A stretch of DNA of 64,000 nt from Beta vulgaris subsp. vulgaris (Eukaryota > Streptophyta > Magnoliopsida > Caryophyllales > Amaranthaceae), in contig NC_079205.1 in assembly GCF_026745355.1 (NCBI RefSeq), positions 54,064,025 to 54,128,024 on the forward strand, read 5' to 3'. Made by a program: the position numbers and the translations under genes. Positions 1 to 13,400 of this stretch are shown piece after piece (positions within the stretch are counted from its first letter, which is position 1; every line of letters begins with the position of its first letter). The notes under the pieces were generated by a model. The model was given only the letters and a program-made list of their open reading frames with translations, searched no databases and was not told the DNA's origin.

Positions 1-430
1 ATCAACACGGCCCAAATGGCAGTAACAATTGGTGAGAATACCCAATGAATACCAATTGGGTCGAACACCAGAGATTCAAGGTCTCTGATGAGAGAGATAA
101 TGGTGGAGTGAGGTTGAAGGTGTTTCAATTTGGACATGGCAGTGAAGAGTTGAGTGAAAACGATGATAGAAGGAAGAGGGCGCAAAGAGAGCATTTGATG
201 GAAGAGAGAAAGGGGAAAATTGAGATTGGAAAACCCTAATTTGCAGTGTTCTCTAACTGATTGAAGAAACAAGTTACGATCTTGAATAACAGCATGAGTT
301 ACAATGGAGTAATAATTGCGTGAATGAAATTGAAAATGAAAAGCAGAAAAGAAAGGGGAAAGGGGATAATAAGAAGAAGAAGAAGAGAGACAGCAAGGAA
401 GAAAGGTAGTACCAATTAATGGACGACTCA
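1..430 (-). pseudogene. Truncated RFL-type PPR gene relic (N-terminal part)
   Basis: Read on the minus strand, this stretch matches almost base for base the first ~400 coding bases of the intact RFL gene at 34613-36430: the 'SVREHCKLGFSNLN' region, the 'LRPLPSIIVFTQLFTAMSK' block and the start of the next repeat. The match runs off the window edge, so the rest of the copy may lie outside. A one-base deletion near position 74-75, in the codons after 'LIRDLE', shifts the frame. The N-terminal end degenerates into pyrimidine-rich sequence above ~400 with no convincing start codon. The plus-strand open frame at 45-239 is only the antisense of this relic. I infer a dead, inverted copy of the cluster located 34-49 kb along the window. 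Confidence 0.85.
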
Positions 431-696
431 ACCTCATTATCGTCTTCGCCAGAAATGAAATGCAATATAATCTTCACTTCTTTTCCAGCAACTGCAGATT
501 AAGATGAAGATGAAGATGAATTTTGTTGTGGTTTCGAATATGAAAAGATTGGAGTACTGAAGAATGAGAGTAGAGAAGTGGAGTCTGAATATGGTCAAAG
601 GGAGAATACATATGATGTGGCCAATCTGGCCATGTGGGGCCCACAACAAATACATGGTGCGTGGCTCAACCTCCTCAGAAAAAAACAACATACGAT

Positions 697-832
697 GTTC
701 ATGAGTTGCAATGGAGTAATAATGAAATTGAAAATGAAAAGCAGAAACAGAAAAGAAAGGGGAAAGGGGATAAGAAGAAGAAGAACTGAGACAACAAGAA
801 CAAGGAAAAAAGCTAGTACCAATTAATGGAAG
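697..832 (-). repeat. Second copy of the PPR-relic N-terminal segment
   Basis: About 130 bases repeat 281-423 in the same orientation: a common 'CAATGGAGTAATAAT', the purine-rich 'GAAAAGCAGAAA' stretch and the closing 'AGTACCAATTAATGGA'. It looks like a local tandem duplication of the decayed 5' end of the PPR relic; the spacer 424-696 shows no recognisable gene. Confidence 0.7.
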
Positions 833-2332
833 AAAGTGTGCTTTGTGTTATACTGTCATTAATGTTTTATTTGCTAAAATCAGGGTAGTTATTATAGCAT
901 AAGCCTTTTTAAAAGTTATTACTCCCCTAAAACCCTTAAAAAGTTATTATACGTATCCTTTTATAGAATTTTTTACATTGAACAATTCATATCTTTTTCT
1001 TTTTGTATGCTTTTAGATTTAGTTTGTCGAATTTTTATGTATATTTGTAAGTAATTCATTTGGTTAGCCTCGGAAACATAAACAAATCGATCCTAGACCT
1101 GTGGGTCAAGGCCCATAACACAACCACCTCAAAACCAAATATCATAATCATACTATAGAATACTTTACTTGATTCCGAGACAAAAAATATTTTCTCAAAT
1201 AAATACAAATTCCGAATTACTAATCAAATTACAATTTCATACTCAAACACTCGCTTAAGCATCACTATGAGCTTCCAAGATAAACCTGCAAATAACAAAA
1301 GAAAATACAAAACTAAAACAACACTAAAATGAGCGAAAAACTCAGTAACTTTACTTCAACCGTCAAAACGGTTTTAGTTCGCAAACATTTTTCATATTAC
1401 TAACAAAATTGGTAATTTTTTGAAAAAAGATTTCATCCTTCAAATTATATAACTGGCATAGCTCAATCACTTAGCAAAAATCGTTAGCAAGTACATGTAG
1501 AAACTTTACAGAATATAACATAACATAATATGTGACTTTATATGGTATTAACTCATATCTGAATCATTTTCTTACACCAATACCTTGCCTAGTTTATAAG
1601 CTCGGCCAGCTAAAACAAATTCGAAACTCCTTTCTCATTGTCATACTAAAATCATATTTTTTTAAGAAAACATAAGTATTTCCAAACAATTTTAATAACA
1701 AAACAAAACATACTTTTATGATCAATCAATATAATTTCACAACTCAATACATACTCATACATCTATAATCATGGCCATTACTATAAAAGATATATAATAT
1801 TAAAAATACAGTATACACACGGACATATAAATACATTTTACTGAACATAAATGTTACCTCAAACGAGATTCAATTTCCATATCTCACATAATCCACTTTA
1901 ACCTTCCAACAATATTTGAATCCATAAATCTCCAAATGGCACGTGAGCTCCACATTTAGCCCCCTTCATCTTATTGAAAATACACTCACTATTAATAATT
2001 ATTCTCTCCATTTAAATAAAGAAACTTAACTTAACACTTCATCATCAAGAAAACTAAACAACTAACTCAAAATTAGAAAATCATGGATTCTTAATGAGTT
2101 ACCATTATCAAAATCCTTCTCAAGAATAAAATTTAGCTCTAACTGAAGTAATGAAAATAAGGCTCCAAATCAAAGTTTGAAATTGGTTAATTTCACAAGT
2201 GATACTCAAATTGTTATGTTAAAATCTGAAACTAACAAGGCTAAATTAGTTTAATATAACAACAGTAGTAAAGAAAAAACTGAAAAACTCGAAAAGGAGA
2301 AATGGAAGAGAGAGAAAGAGAGAGAGAGGGAA

Positions 2333-2553
2333 GGATATTGGCTTGAACTCTTCTATCATGACATCTTAGTCCAAGTAGGGAATAAACTAGGAGAATTTGT
2401 CAAGATTGACAATAGTACCCTAAAATATGAAGGCAAAAGATATGTTAACCTATGTGTATTAATTGATGTTGAAAGTCAACCCCTTGTTAGAATTTGGCTA
2501 GGGATTGTTTTTTCAAGAAATAGACTACTTGGAAGGATCTTGGCTTTGTCATA
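2333..2553 (+). pseudogene. DUF4283-type (LINE ORF1-like) fragment
   Basis: An open stretch of ~70 codons reads as a DUF4283-like segment: a 'LFYHDILVQVGNKLGEFVKI' block followed by 'DNSTL', then an R-Y-V-N-L-C-V-L-I-D-V pattern and 'PLVRIWLG'. This order (residues near the ...G..LG..vkiD..T... core, then ...RvcV.vD...PL) is typical of the gag-like domain found in plant LINE ORF1 and related zinc-knuckle proteins. There is no start codon, no zinc knuckle and no reverse transcriptase nearby, so it is a relic of a LINE-like element or of a host-encoded derivative. The family call is by pattern recognition only. Confidence 0.55.
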
Positions 2554-2890
2554 AATGCAATTAATTCGGCCATGGCAATAGTTGATATAATTGTTGTTTG
2601 ATTGAATTATGATGATGACCTATAACAGTTGTCCTTAAATGGTTTTGTTGTTTTCTATTTTTGTAAGTTTCTTTGTCTTTTCTGGCTGTTGTATTAGGAC
2701 TAGCTGGAGAAGTGAAATTGCAATATGAAAAAGCACGTCTTGCAGTCCTGCGTGAATACCTTTGAGTACCTTTGAGTTTCTTTCCTATATATATATACGC
2801 TTCAACCTCTGAAAGTTGTGACCTTTTTCTGCTTTAAGTCTTTAGATCTTCTAGAGTTATTGTGGAAAATAAACCTTGAGGAACCATATA

Positions 2891-2980
2891 CTTCCTCCGT
2901 TTCGTTTTAAATGCAACAAATGGGTATTATTTGTGAGATATAAAATATTTATTGTTGCATTTAAAACGAAACGGAGGAAG
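2891..2980. mobile_element. 90-bp Stowaway-like MITE
   Basis: A perfect 29-bp terminal inverted repeat beginning CTTCCTCCGTTTCG surrounds a ~32-bp core, flanked on both sides by TA, the target duplication expected of Tc1/mariner-type MITEs. It could fold into an almost complete hairpin. Confidence 0.9.
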
Positions 2981-4415
2981 TACATGCATCAAAAACTGAG
3001 CCTATATATATTAACTGAATAACTAGAAGATCTAAATCAGCGTTGAGTAGTGGCAACTGGGCATCAGAGAAGTGACAGTTTTTTAGCCTTTCCAAAGAGT
3101 AAAGCGACATCAAAGATCATACGCATATTTCTCGTAATTAGAATATAAAAGAAATATGCAATTTTGTGGCATTACAAGATTTCAGTATATTTCTTCTGTT
3201 ACTTCATGCATAACATATTGTTTTTTTTATACCTCAATCTTAACCATTAGGTTAAGACATCTTTGGTATGCATACATAATATATTGTTGGTTGTTCGAGT
3301 TACGACTAAAGATGGTAACCTTATGACAAGTTCGTTTAAATGATTGTGTATCGTGTATCGTAACTTTTTACATTTCCGATCTATGACCAGTTAAAGTATG
3401 ACGAAACAGGGAATGCAAGAAACTGGGATGAACACCTTTCACTTTCTTCTATATGTTGCAGTCTTACCATGAAGTAAGACTAGTCTAAGTTAGTTTTTCT
3501 TTTTTGGTGAATATAAGCTTATTGCATCAGATAACATGCTATGTACAGCTGAACCTATAGTGTTTTCATTTTCATTATTATTTTTTTAAAAAACTTGGCT
3601 CGATTGTACGTGTCATTTCCACATCTTTGCTAGCTTTGTTTGATTTATCATTGTGTTAATGCACAAAATATCAATTTTCCACCATTTTCACTAATACACA
3701 ATCAAAAGATACTAATTGTTAAAGTTGTGTAATGAGAAATTCGAAAGTCAAAACATATTGAAAATAATTAAATAAGGAGTGTAAATTGGATGGAGCATGA
3801 TCCAATGTTACATTAGGCGTAAGCAATTTCTTTTTAATATGGCAAGATTTTGCACAGAAATTTTAAAAGAACTTGAATGGATCCAATGGCAATAGTCGAT
3901 TTTGCATAATATAATCATCTTTTATATAGTCAGTTTTCGTAAAATATAATCAGTTTTTATTACATAGTTAAAATTTAAATGATAAAGACACCTAGACGAT
4001 TTGCTCTAGTACAGTCAATTTTTGTGTATAACCAATATATAAGTCAATTTTTGTGTATAACCAATTTGGGTCCACAATAATCCAAGACTTGTTCGAACTG
4101 TTCCGTTATATTTTTGTCAAAAAATCATGTTCTTACAGATGCTTTAGTATACCAACGTAAAAGAATAAGAATGATGACTAGTCACTAGCCTTGAACTGTA
4201 GTATCACGAAGCTTACAACAAACGATACTAGGAAGCGAAGTTTGAATATCCCTAAGATAGATTCATATGTAAATTCTGCCATTCCTCTTTCCACCTTCTA
4301 TTAACCCCTCATCCACATATGAAAACTCCCTGAATATGGGATCATCCATAAGATTCAAGTGGACTGCTTTATTGCTTGAGGATGACACAAAAAAGAATGT
4401 TCTAATGTTTTATCT

Positions 4416-7400
4416 TTAGTCGGAGTCCTCTGTAAATGCCAAACCATATATTTCACTGTAGTCCTCTACAAAGTGGACATCTAAGCCTTCTTTCACATTA
4501 GGGCTAAGCTCGTCAAAGTCCCTTCGGTTTGCAGCGGGAAAGATTATGGTCTTCACGCCACTCCTCTTAGCTGCTATGGTCTTTTCCTTTACCTGGTTTT
4601 ACATGACCAACAAACTTAGCACTTTGGATAGCTGATGATTATGAAACTTCAAGAAAGAAGAAGAGAAGGAACACAAGATTAAAAGACGGCAGCAGCAAAG
4701 CAAACTAATAAATTCCAGTAAACTGCAAACGAGCAAGAATTATGGATCCTGAATGCCAATTATGGGTCCGAACCTCTCTTACTAAAATTTTCTTTTCATC
4801 AGAGCTCCCCTACACTTAAATTTGAACTGATTATCTCAACTTATTACATTGTCTGAAATAATTAATCTTTTTAAACTCATCAGAACTAATTAGACTTTAT
4901 TTGAACTTATTACACTTTATTCCAATTTAGACTTGAACCTGTTTTTTAAGGTGAAAAGAACAGAGCTTCCTAAAGTTAATGAAAAAACCTATTCCCCTAA
5001 TGTCCAAAAGCATTTAGCTGTGTTCAGCACACAGCTGTCATTTAAAGTCTGCCTTCTTAAGGTCATCAAGTTTCTAAGAGTTAAGAAAAACATAAAAGCG
5101 ATATGTTCTCCACCTACGAAAAAAAAAACCAAGAAACCTATTTTAATGAGCAGATTGATGGCTGTTAATACTTACCCCGCCAATTGGAAGTATCTTCCCA
5201 GTGAGCGTCACCTCCCCAGTCATTGCCAAGTCCTTTTTAACAGGTTTCTTCATCGCAAGAGAGAGCAGTGAAGTAATCATAGTGCAACCGGCACTTGGCC
5301 CATCCTTTGGTGTGGCTCCAGCAGGAACATGGAGATGAACCTTGGAATTGGCAAAGAAGTTGTTGTCTGGGTCCTTCTCTAGTAGTATTCCGCGGGCAAC
5401 TGTGAGGGCTATTTGTGCACTTTCCTTCATGACATCTCCAAGTTGCCCAGTTAAATTAAGGGCCCCTTTTCCTTCTCCTTGCTCAACATGGGTCGTCTCA
5501 ATGTAGAGAGTTGATCCTCCCATAGCAGTCCAAGCTAGACCCATCACGACTCCAGCAGGGGTCCGATCATAAATACGGTCGGCATGAAAAACAGGTTTCC
5601 CAACAAAATCAGACAGATTCGATTGGTCGACCACCACTTTCTCAATCACATTCGCTTCTTCAGCTTCGTCAACTTCAGTTGTATCCTACCAGATAAAATA
5701 ACACAAATTAGCGACATGAGCTTACAGAGGATCCCTTACTTCTTCTAGTAATTGCTTCTGCCACTTCAACTGGCTGACCCAAATATCTTATCAATCTAAA
5801 GGAAAGCATGTTGATTAGCAGGTGCTTTAAAAAGCCTATCCAGCTTAAGAGTCTAAAGGATTTTTAGTAAACATGAGAATATTTAGCCAGTATCGTCCAT
5901 ACTGGAGAAGCCACATTAGGCCAAAGATTCACAAAATTAGGCCACACAAAGAGTCAATTAAGGAAAGCAAGCACTGAGCACCTCAGCCCCTTTTTAAAAT
6001 TTAAAAGAGAACTAAAACAACACTTGAACTCTACTTCGCTGTGTAGCACATCTACATCAGAAAGTCATTCTTCCTGCAAGTGTTTCTCTTTTCGAAGCCT
6101 ATCACTTTTGAAATCAACTTCAATTATCATCTCCAGTTGCCATTAAAGTTTTTCATGTCCCGTTCAGCATTGTGAAATCCTTATTAAACCAAAAATGAAA
6201 TACACCAACAAACACCAAAATGCACAGAGCAACATATTAAATCAAATGATCGGATAGAGAGAAATGTATGAAGAATTTCCATTTTAATGCAGCACAAAAC
6301 CAACTCCAATTTTTTTTAGGCCTCAGGCCTTAGCATTTGCAAATTAAGCCTAGCAGATGAATTGCACTTTGCATTCTGCAGAACTGTTGATGAAGTGGTA
6401 AAAATTAAGCAAACACCATAAATTTGACATGAAGTTTGTACATTAACCCCTTTTTTCGGGCATGAGAAATTAGGTTAGTAATGAATATGTATTACTAACC
6501 CTTTTTTACTAACATGAGAGATTAGGTTAGTGATAAAGATTGGAACTTGAATCTTGGACTTGGTGATGAGAATTGATTGGATTTGGGAATAGTGCTTATG
6601 TAATTGGCAAATAAGGAAACAAAAGAAGGTAGGCTTATTCATGGAGAAGGTAAACACCATTTAACTTCTAGATTTTATTTAGAGGATGTCATAACAGGGG
6701 AAAATTGGACTAAGGAAAATTCAATACTCTTTGCGGAATTTGATAAGGGAAGAAAACCTCTTTAAAGGTTCGAACAACAGACCCAACCAACTTTCAACAT
6801 AAACGCTACACCAATTTGCCAAACATTCAAGTACTGATTTTTCCTACATAAAAAACTATACTTGTCCAAATTGAGGCCCAAGTAGTTCCGAGTACGTCGC
6901 ACAGGTTGCTCCACCTAAGAGCCGTGCCAGTCGGTAGTAGACTAGTGGCAGATAATGCATTTGGTGCCATTTTGACGGGCTAAGAGAATTGAACCTAAAA
7001 AAAACAGAAGAGTTGAGAGATTCTCTACACAAGGACGATGGGATGGTACTTTTTTATGTTACCCTTCTTCTACATGGGGAACCCTAACAAAGAGAAAATG
7101 GAGAATGGGAAACAGAACAAGATACTCCATCAAAGAAGCATTAGAAAGAAAGAGGAAGTCCCCAGTAAACATGAGGTTCTACGAGAGACACGATCTTGTA
7201 TTTTTTGTGGAAAGGGGACTTGAAGAAAAGATATACATTCCATGACAAGTAGTCCAAATAGCAAAGATCACAAAGTACCTTTGAGCCATCAAGTTTATCA
7301 TTAGATCTTTGGGGGTGCTTCTGTTCAGAATCTGTATCATCTGAACTGGTCTCATCACACTTCTCTTCATTTCTTTTCTCTTCAGTTTCATCTTTAATTT

Positions 7401-10400
7401 CGCTTTCTTCCTGAATCATGTTTCCACTTGAGTTAACAAGGCAATCAGCTTTAGCATCAGAAGCAAGAGATGACTCATTCGCAGCACCTAGCCTCACAAG
7501 TTGTAGAGCAATCTGAAAACAATTTAAAGTGCTTATAAGTGCAAAATATGTGATGTGATGTAGACATGAAGTTGAGAACGTCAACTGATGTCTTACCTTG
7601 CGATAAATTTTTTCAATTTGTTTCTGAAGGTTGCGGACCCCAGCTTCCCGACAATAATTTTCAATTAGAGCAAGTAAGGATGCATCGGTGAGTTCAACCT
7701 GTAACAAAGGTGTCAGTTTCCAATAAAAATCTGTGTTCTATTAATTAGGGTTAGAACAGATAGGGCAGAATAAGGAAGATCTCCCTCAGTTCAAATATAC
7801 TTGTCAAATTATCCAAACCCTAATAACATCACATGAGTTCACTAACCCTTCACAAAAATTGAGTCATTTCCACATCCTCCCCACCATCAGTTCATGTAGA
7901 GCATTGTTGGAAAGTCCAATAATAAACCATTACTACTTAAGAGAAGTGACAACTTTTTCTAGAAAACATAAAAGTGAAAACAGAGTGACAATTATTTCCT
8001 GACAGAAGCGGTATTTTTCTATTTGCAGATAAGAAAAGAGATGAAGAAGGAAAATTGACACGCATAACATAGTTTCATTAGTTTGCTACCTGCTCAGGCT
8101 TGATGCCACATGCTTCACGGGTGGTCTTTTCCAAATAGTCACGAGCAATGCGCATTTTCTCATCAGTGATATAGCCTGCAATTGAGATCACTTCCATTCG
8201 GTCCAAAAGAGGGTTGGGAATCATTTCCACGACATTAGCTGTGCAGACAAATAAAACCTACAGAAGTTTTCATAAAGGTACAAGCAAAGAAAAAATAAAC
8301 GGAGAATCAGTACTGTTCATTTCCATAACGAGTTAAAAAGCAAATGACAACATAATGGAGTGTATATGAGACTGACGAAGATGGTGAAGATAACTAAATC
8401 ACTCTACCTGGGGGTACAAACAACCACACCAAAAAACTTTAAAGAGCAGAAAGCCAGTGAATGGTGAAGAATCGAATCTTCTTCTGGTTCAGGCCAGGCA
8501 AAGAAGAAAAACATGCAATTTATTAACACTTAAACTACAAGGCAATCTGCATTGGGGTCAAGAATTACGAATTGTTGGTATAAGGTCAACGGAAGATACT
8601 CAAATTGCTCTCACTGACACCATCTACGAGAAGGTGAGGCAATGAAATTTTCTTTCCAGCCGCCATACGCTTTTTGCCTTTTTCCTAAGTTACAAGGACT
8701 TGGATACAAGCATTGAACACGGGTGCAGATCCTATTGTCTAATTCAGTAGTTCGTGAAACTTTTGGATATGAGGACACCGTCCTAAATGTGAACATTAGT
8801 ATGGAGCCATGGCATTTTAAAACTAAATATTTTCTCTGTTTCTAAATAAGTGCTATGTTTTGACTTTCACGCTTGCCAAGGTAAACTTTGACCATTAGTA
8901 TAACTATGTATTAGAAAAAAATAAAAGTTGATATTATGAAAATATTCATTAAGACAACCCTAAAAGCATTATATATGCTAACTTTTACTTCGATATATTA
9001 GTAAAAATATATGGTTAAAGTGATGTATGTGAATAGTGCAAAAATCAAATGGTTGCACTTAAAAGGAAGTAGAGGAAGTATCATCTAAAATTTCCATACA
9101 AAAAAAAGAACAAATTCATTAAAACATTAATTGGTATATACTATATCCCTCTCTAATTTCAAAATACCAAAATAGGAATGGGAAAATCCAAAGCTTTAGA
9201 TAATTAGATATGAGAAGAAAAGGCAATAATTAAGCTGCCCCCTCCCATGTAGTTTCAGTCTTTCAGATTATCAGAAAAGAAGCAGGGAAAGAAAGAGCCA
9301 TGCAGCAGTAGCCTGTATTCACGTGGGTTTTCTTTTTTCACCCCTTCCCTTTCTGAATCCACTGGCCCAGATTCAATATAAATATATATTTTCCATTTAA
9401 CTCTCTCCTCCATTGTTGCTGGAAAGGTAGCCGACGAGATGATTTATGGCAATGGCAAAATTTACGCCATTGCAAATTAGGTAGACCCCTTACCTATGAA
9501 GAATATTTTTGTAGATAACACCTGCAACTAGAAAAACAATGGGGTGTGGACCCTCTTCCCCCCCCCCCCCCCCCCCGAGTCCTCGTTAATCTCTCCCTTT
9601 CCTGATCTAGCCAAATTAGTGCAGGTTGCATCATGCAGCCCATATGCCATACTTAGTGTCAAGGGGTATCAACACCAGTACAGTGGCCACATTTCCGATG
9701 TCCGACTACATAGGGCATTTCACATATACTTAAGCATATGCGTTATGAAAGAAAAGAGTTGCACCACGGAGAACTGACTATGAGTTCATCTTATCTTCAT
9801 TTCTTGGAGCCAAAAGATTACTGTTTGTATTTGAAATATAATGGATCAAATAAAACAGCTAATGAATTTGAAATTCGAAATTTAATGGACTGAATAAAAT
9901 AACGAATGAATCTGAAATTAGAAATATGATGGACTAAATAAAATAACTAATTAAAGCTCTTATGTTGTTAGGTCAGCAGGCAAGTCTGCATAAATTTGAC
10001 CCCCTTACTTTGCTCTGGACATGAGCCATTTTCAGAAATATTTCAGTAATGTTGATGTTAATGTGTAGACGATCTCAAAAAGAAAGATTGTGATATAGAT
10101 TTTAGAGATAGTGAACCAACGGTCATTGAACAAGGTTAAAAAAATGCTAGACTGATCAGGCATAAAAGTCCGAGATACCACAAATTTTGGGCCAAATTAC
10201 TCGGAATGGCACCCTAACCATATATAAAGAAGTAACTGGAATCCTGCTGAAGATCATAGAGCATTATGGCCTAAACATGGTTATCAAGAAACACCTTCAG
10301 AGGTTTTGCTCCATGATTTTCCCATACATCAGCAGGAAAGTAGGGCAAAGGCACCCCGAAAAGTTCAAAAATCAGAACAAAAAACGCACTAGAAAGTCAC

Positions 10401-13400
10401 CTAGAAGTTCTAAAATTCAATGAGAATGGAGAAGCATATTAGCAGAAAAATAATCATCAGTTGCTAAGGAGACACTCCAGAAAACTCAAAGGCCAAACCA
10501 GAATATGGTAATATCTAACTCCCAAAAGAAGATAAAAGTCAACCTTGTTAAATCTATTGCTAGATGTATATTGCGGGGTGGTTCTTAAATAGAGGCATTC
10601 AAAAGTTTCAATTTTCCAACATGAAGCAAGTTCTGAGACAAGCTCGCCCAAGATATGTCAGAACACACATGCATACGGAAAAAAAGGAGGGTGGTTAACG
10701 AAATTTTGTCAAAAATATTTCCAGCACAACCGACGTGACAGAACTAAATGCCTAAGGAACTAACCTTTGATAAATCAATGGGGACATCAAGATAGTGATC
10801 CAGAAAATTTGCATTTTGTTCAGGGTCAAGAAGCTCCAGCATAGCACTTGCTGGATCACCAGCATGTCCTTTACCCAACTGCAATGAACAAGAAGAGCCA
10901 TTGAGCATCTCATGAAGCATAAATATGTAAATCCAATTTCACATGGATGAATATAGATCTCATGAAGCAGAAGAGTACAAGTGATCCATCCTTCAGTGAA
11001 GAATTCCTTGTCACACTCTTACTGTAACCAATACACTTATTTGTGGAGAAAAAACTAACACATGAACATAAAATACAAGTTTTTAGGAATATTAGAAAGC
11101 AAATTGAAAGAACTTGACTAAAACCAATTTCCTAAGAAAGGAATAGAACAATAGAAAGCGACATGAAAACTGAGACTAAATAAGAAATCTGGTCCTTTAC
11201 TTGCATATTCCATATAGGCATGGAGGAACCCAGCAACACAAGTAATGTAGAATAAGGAGAGTAACAGCACTCATATGAAGTCAATATACCTTGTCGATTT
11301 CATCTATTAACACAAGAGGGTTAGCAGTTCCCACACTTTTTAGACACTGCACCATTTTCCCAGGCATAGCCCCAATATAAGTCCGACGATGACCCTGCAC
11401 ACAGTTACATAGTAATTTAGTTTTTTTCTGTTCCTTTCTCTTTCTTTCTTCTTTTTTTTAAGGGTGGAGTTAAAAAAAATATTTTCATTACAGCATGACC
11501 TTAAGTGTACCTTAATCTCAGCAACATCAGATAGTCCCCCAACAGAAAAACGATAGAACTTTCTATTCAACGCACGTGCTATGGAACGGCCAATGCTAGT
11601 TTTTCCCACACCAGGTGGGCCAGAGAGACAAACAATTTTTCCTGACACAAATACACCAGCAATTCAAGAGATGTACTTTTATCCAATCACAAATCACCAC
11701 ATAAAGATATAGATTATTTAGAACTGCAAAGCAATCTCTAAATGAATCTCTCAAGTCTCGAGAATAATTCTACATCATAGTTTTGACTTTAAAACAAAAA
11801 AAAAGGGGAAACCACATTAGGATCAAGGGGTCAGTTTGACATGCCATTTATTTATGCAGATAAGCTATAGCAATATCAGAAAAGGAATAAGAGGATGCAT
11901 CATAAATATCATAAAAGTCTTTCCAAATCACCCTCTCATGAAGAACTCTATTTTGGGAAGATATCATTTCCACATCTACTCAATCATTATGAACTGCTAA
12001 GTGGTAATTATAGTGTTCTTTGTATAAATGGCAATTGGTTATAATTTGTTAAGACAAGCAGGAGAGCACAAATAACCAAAATGATAGTTTGAATAGGATC
12101 TATATAGCCATTGTAGAAGGTAGAGACTAGAGATATCAGATAACCTTACGCAGCAAGTACAACAACATCATATCAACATCCCAGAAAGTAGTAGCAAGAA
12201 AACTTTTCCTCTTTGGCAGTTGGCACAAAAGGGTCTATTAAGATTTTATAAACATCCGGCCTGCACTAAGAATGAAGACAAGAAGCAACAGGTGAAAGCA
12301 TAGATCTCGGGTGAGCGGTAACCTTGAGATGTTCCCCGCAACTTTCCAACAGCAATAAATTCCAATATCCTCTCCTTGACATCAGACAAGCCATAGTGGT
12401 CTTCATCAAGTATTTTTTGTGCATGAGCAACATCAAAATTTTCATCACTGCATCAACACAAAAGGACGAGAACAAAAAATTACCATAAGTAGATAGTATC
12501 CATCAAAAAATTATAGCAACATTATCCATTTGTCCATCCCACAAAATCAAATATTTGGCAAGGTCACACTAAGGACCCTCACTGACATCCGTATCCCCTA
12601 TCTCCTCTCCATCAATAAATTTAAATGACGATATCTAGAACATTCAATCACATGTCACTGAACCTTGCTGACTTTCTCAAAGACACAGGGAAGTGAATAG
12701 AAACAAGAATGCATTTTAGTACAGCAGTGCATTAAAGGCATAGTATCAATAAATTTAACAATTATTTCAAGACATAAAAAAGAACAGAAAGGAGCACAAT
12801 CACTTATGTTTTATAGGTCATACAGAGATATGTTAGAAAGAAACCGAGCGGGTGTCACTGACAAAAGGGGTCAAGTGACAAAAAATTCATCCCCTCGAAC
12901 CATCATGGGGTAATTTATCAACAAATATTAAGGACACCCAACACCGCTTGGAAGTCAGATTGGCTCTAGATATACAAAACTTGAAAACTTGATGGGAACC
13001 AATGCCTCTACAAAAATGTTGGCAATAGAAGTGACTGCTATACACCTAAGGAATATATTAATCCAAGCATTCCAACTAAAAAAGAACTTAAAGCCTTGAT
13101 GGGAGCCAATGCCTCTAAAAAAATGTTGGCAATAGAAGTGACTGCTATACACCAAATGAATATATTAAGGCTATGTTCAGTTCACCTTATTTTTGCTTAT
13201 TTCAGATCTAATCAGATCAGATCAGATCAGATCAGAAAAAATAAGTTCAGATCAGATCAGTTCAGATTATGTTTATATTTAAAAATCATTATATCTTTCA
13301 TTACATATTAGTAAAAATTATAATAATTGAATATTAATAAAGTACTCATTGAGACGAATCAAACAAGACCCCACATGACTATATTTTTCTTATATATTGA

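Larger units (their letters stand above)
831..4415. other. Gene-poor intergenic region downstream of Lon
   Basis: Apart from the LINE/DUF4283 relic and the 90-bp Stowaway MITE listed separately, I see no supported gene here. The sequence is AT-rich with short purine runs (GA-rich at 2300-2332). Around 2702-2765 a short plus-strand open stretch follows a good splice-acceptor-like 'TTGTATTAG' and would read ...EVKLQYEKARLAVLREYL-stop. It looks exon-like, but I do not recognise it and found no partner exon. A minus-strand AATAAA at about 4368-4373 lies ~45 bases past the Lon stop and could be its poly(A) signal. Confidence 0.5.

Noticed and set aside
45..239. Plus-strand 64-residue open frame
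   Set aside because: It is the antisense of the RFL-PPR relic, whose minus-strand codons clearly match the intact genes.
3212..3275. Possible short SINE remnant (minus strand, CTAATGGTTAAGATTGAGG then A-rich)
   Set aside because: Too short, with only a partial box A-like word and no convincing duplication.
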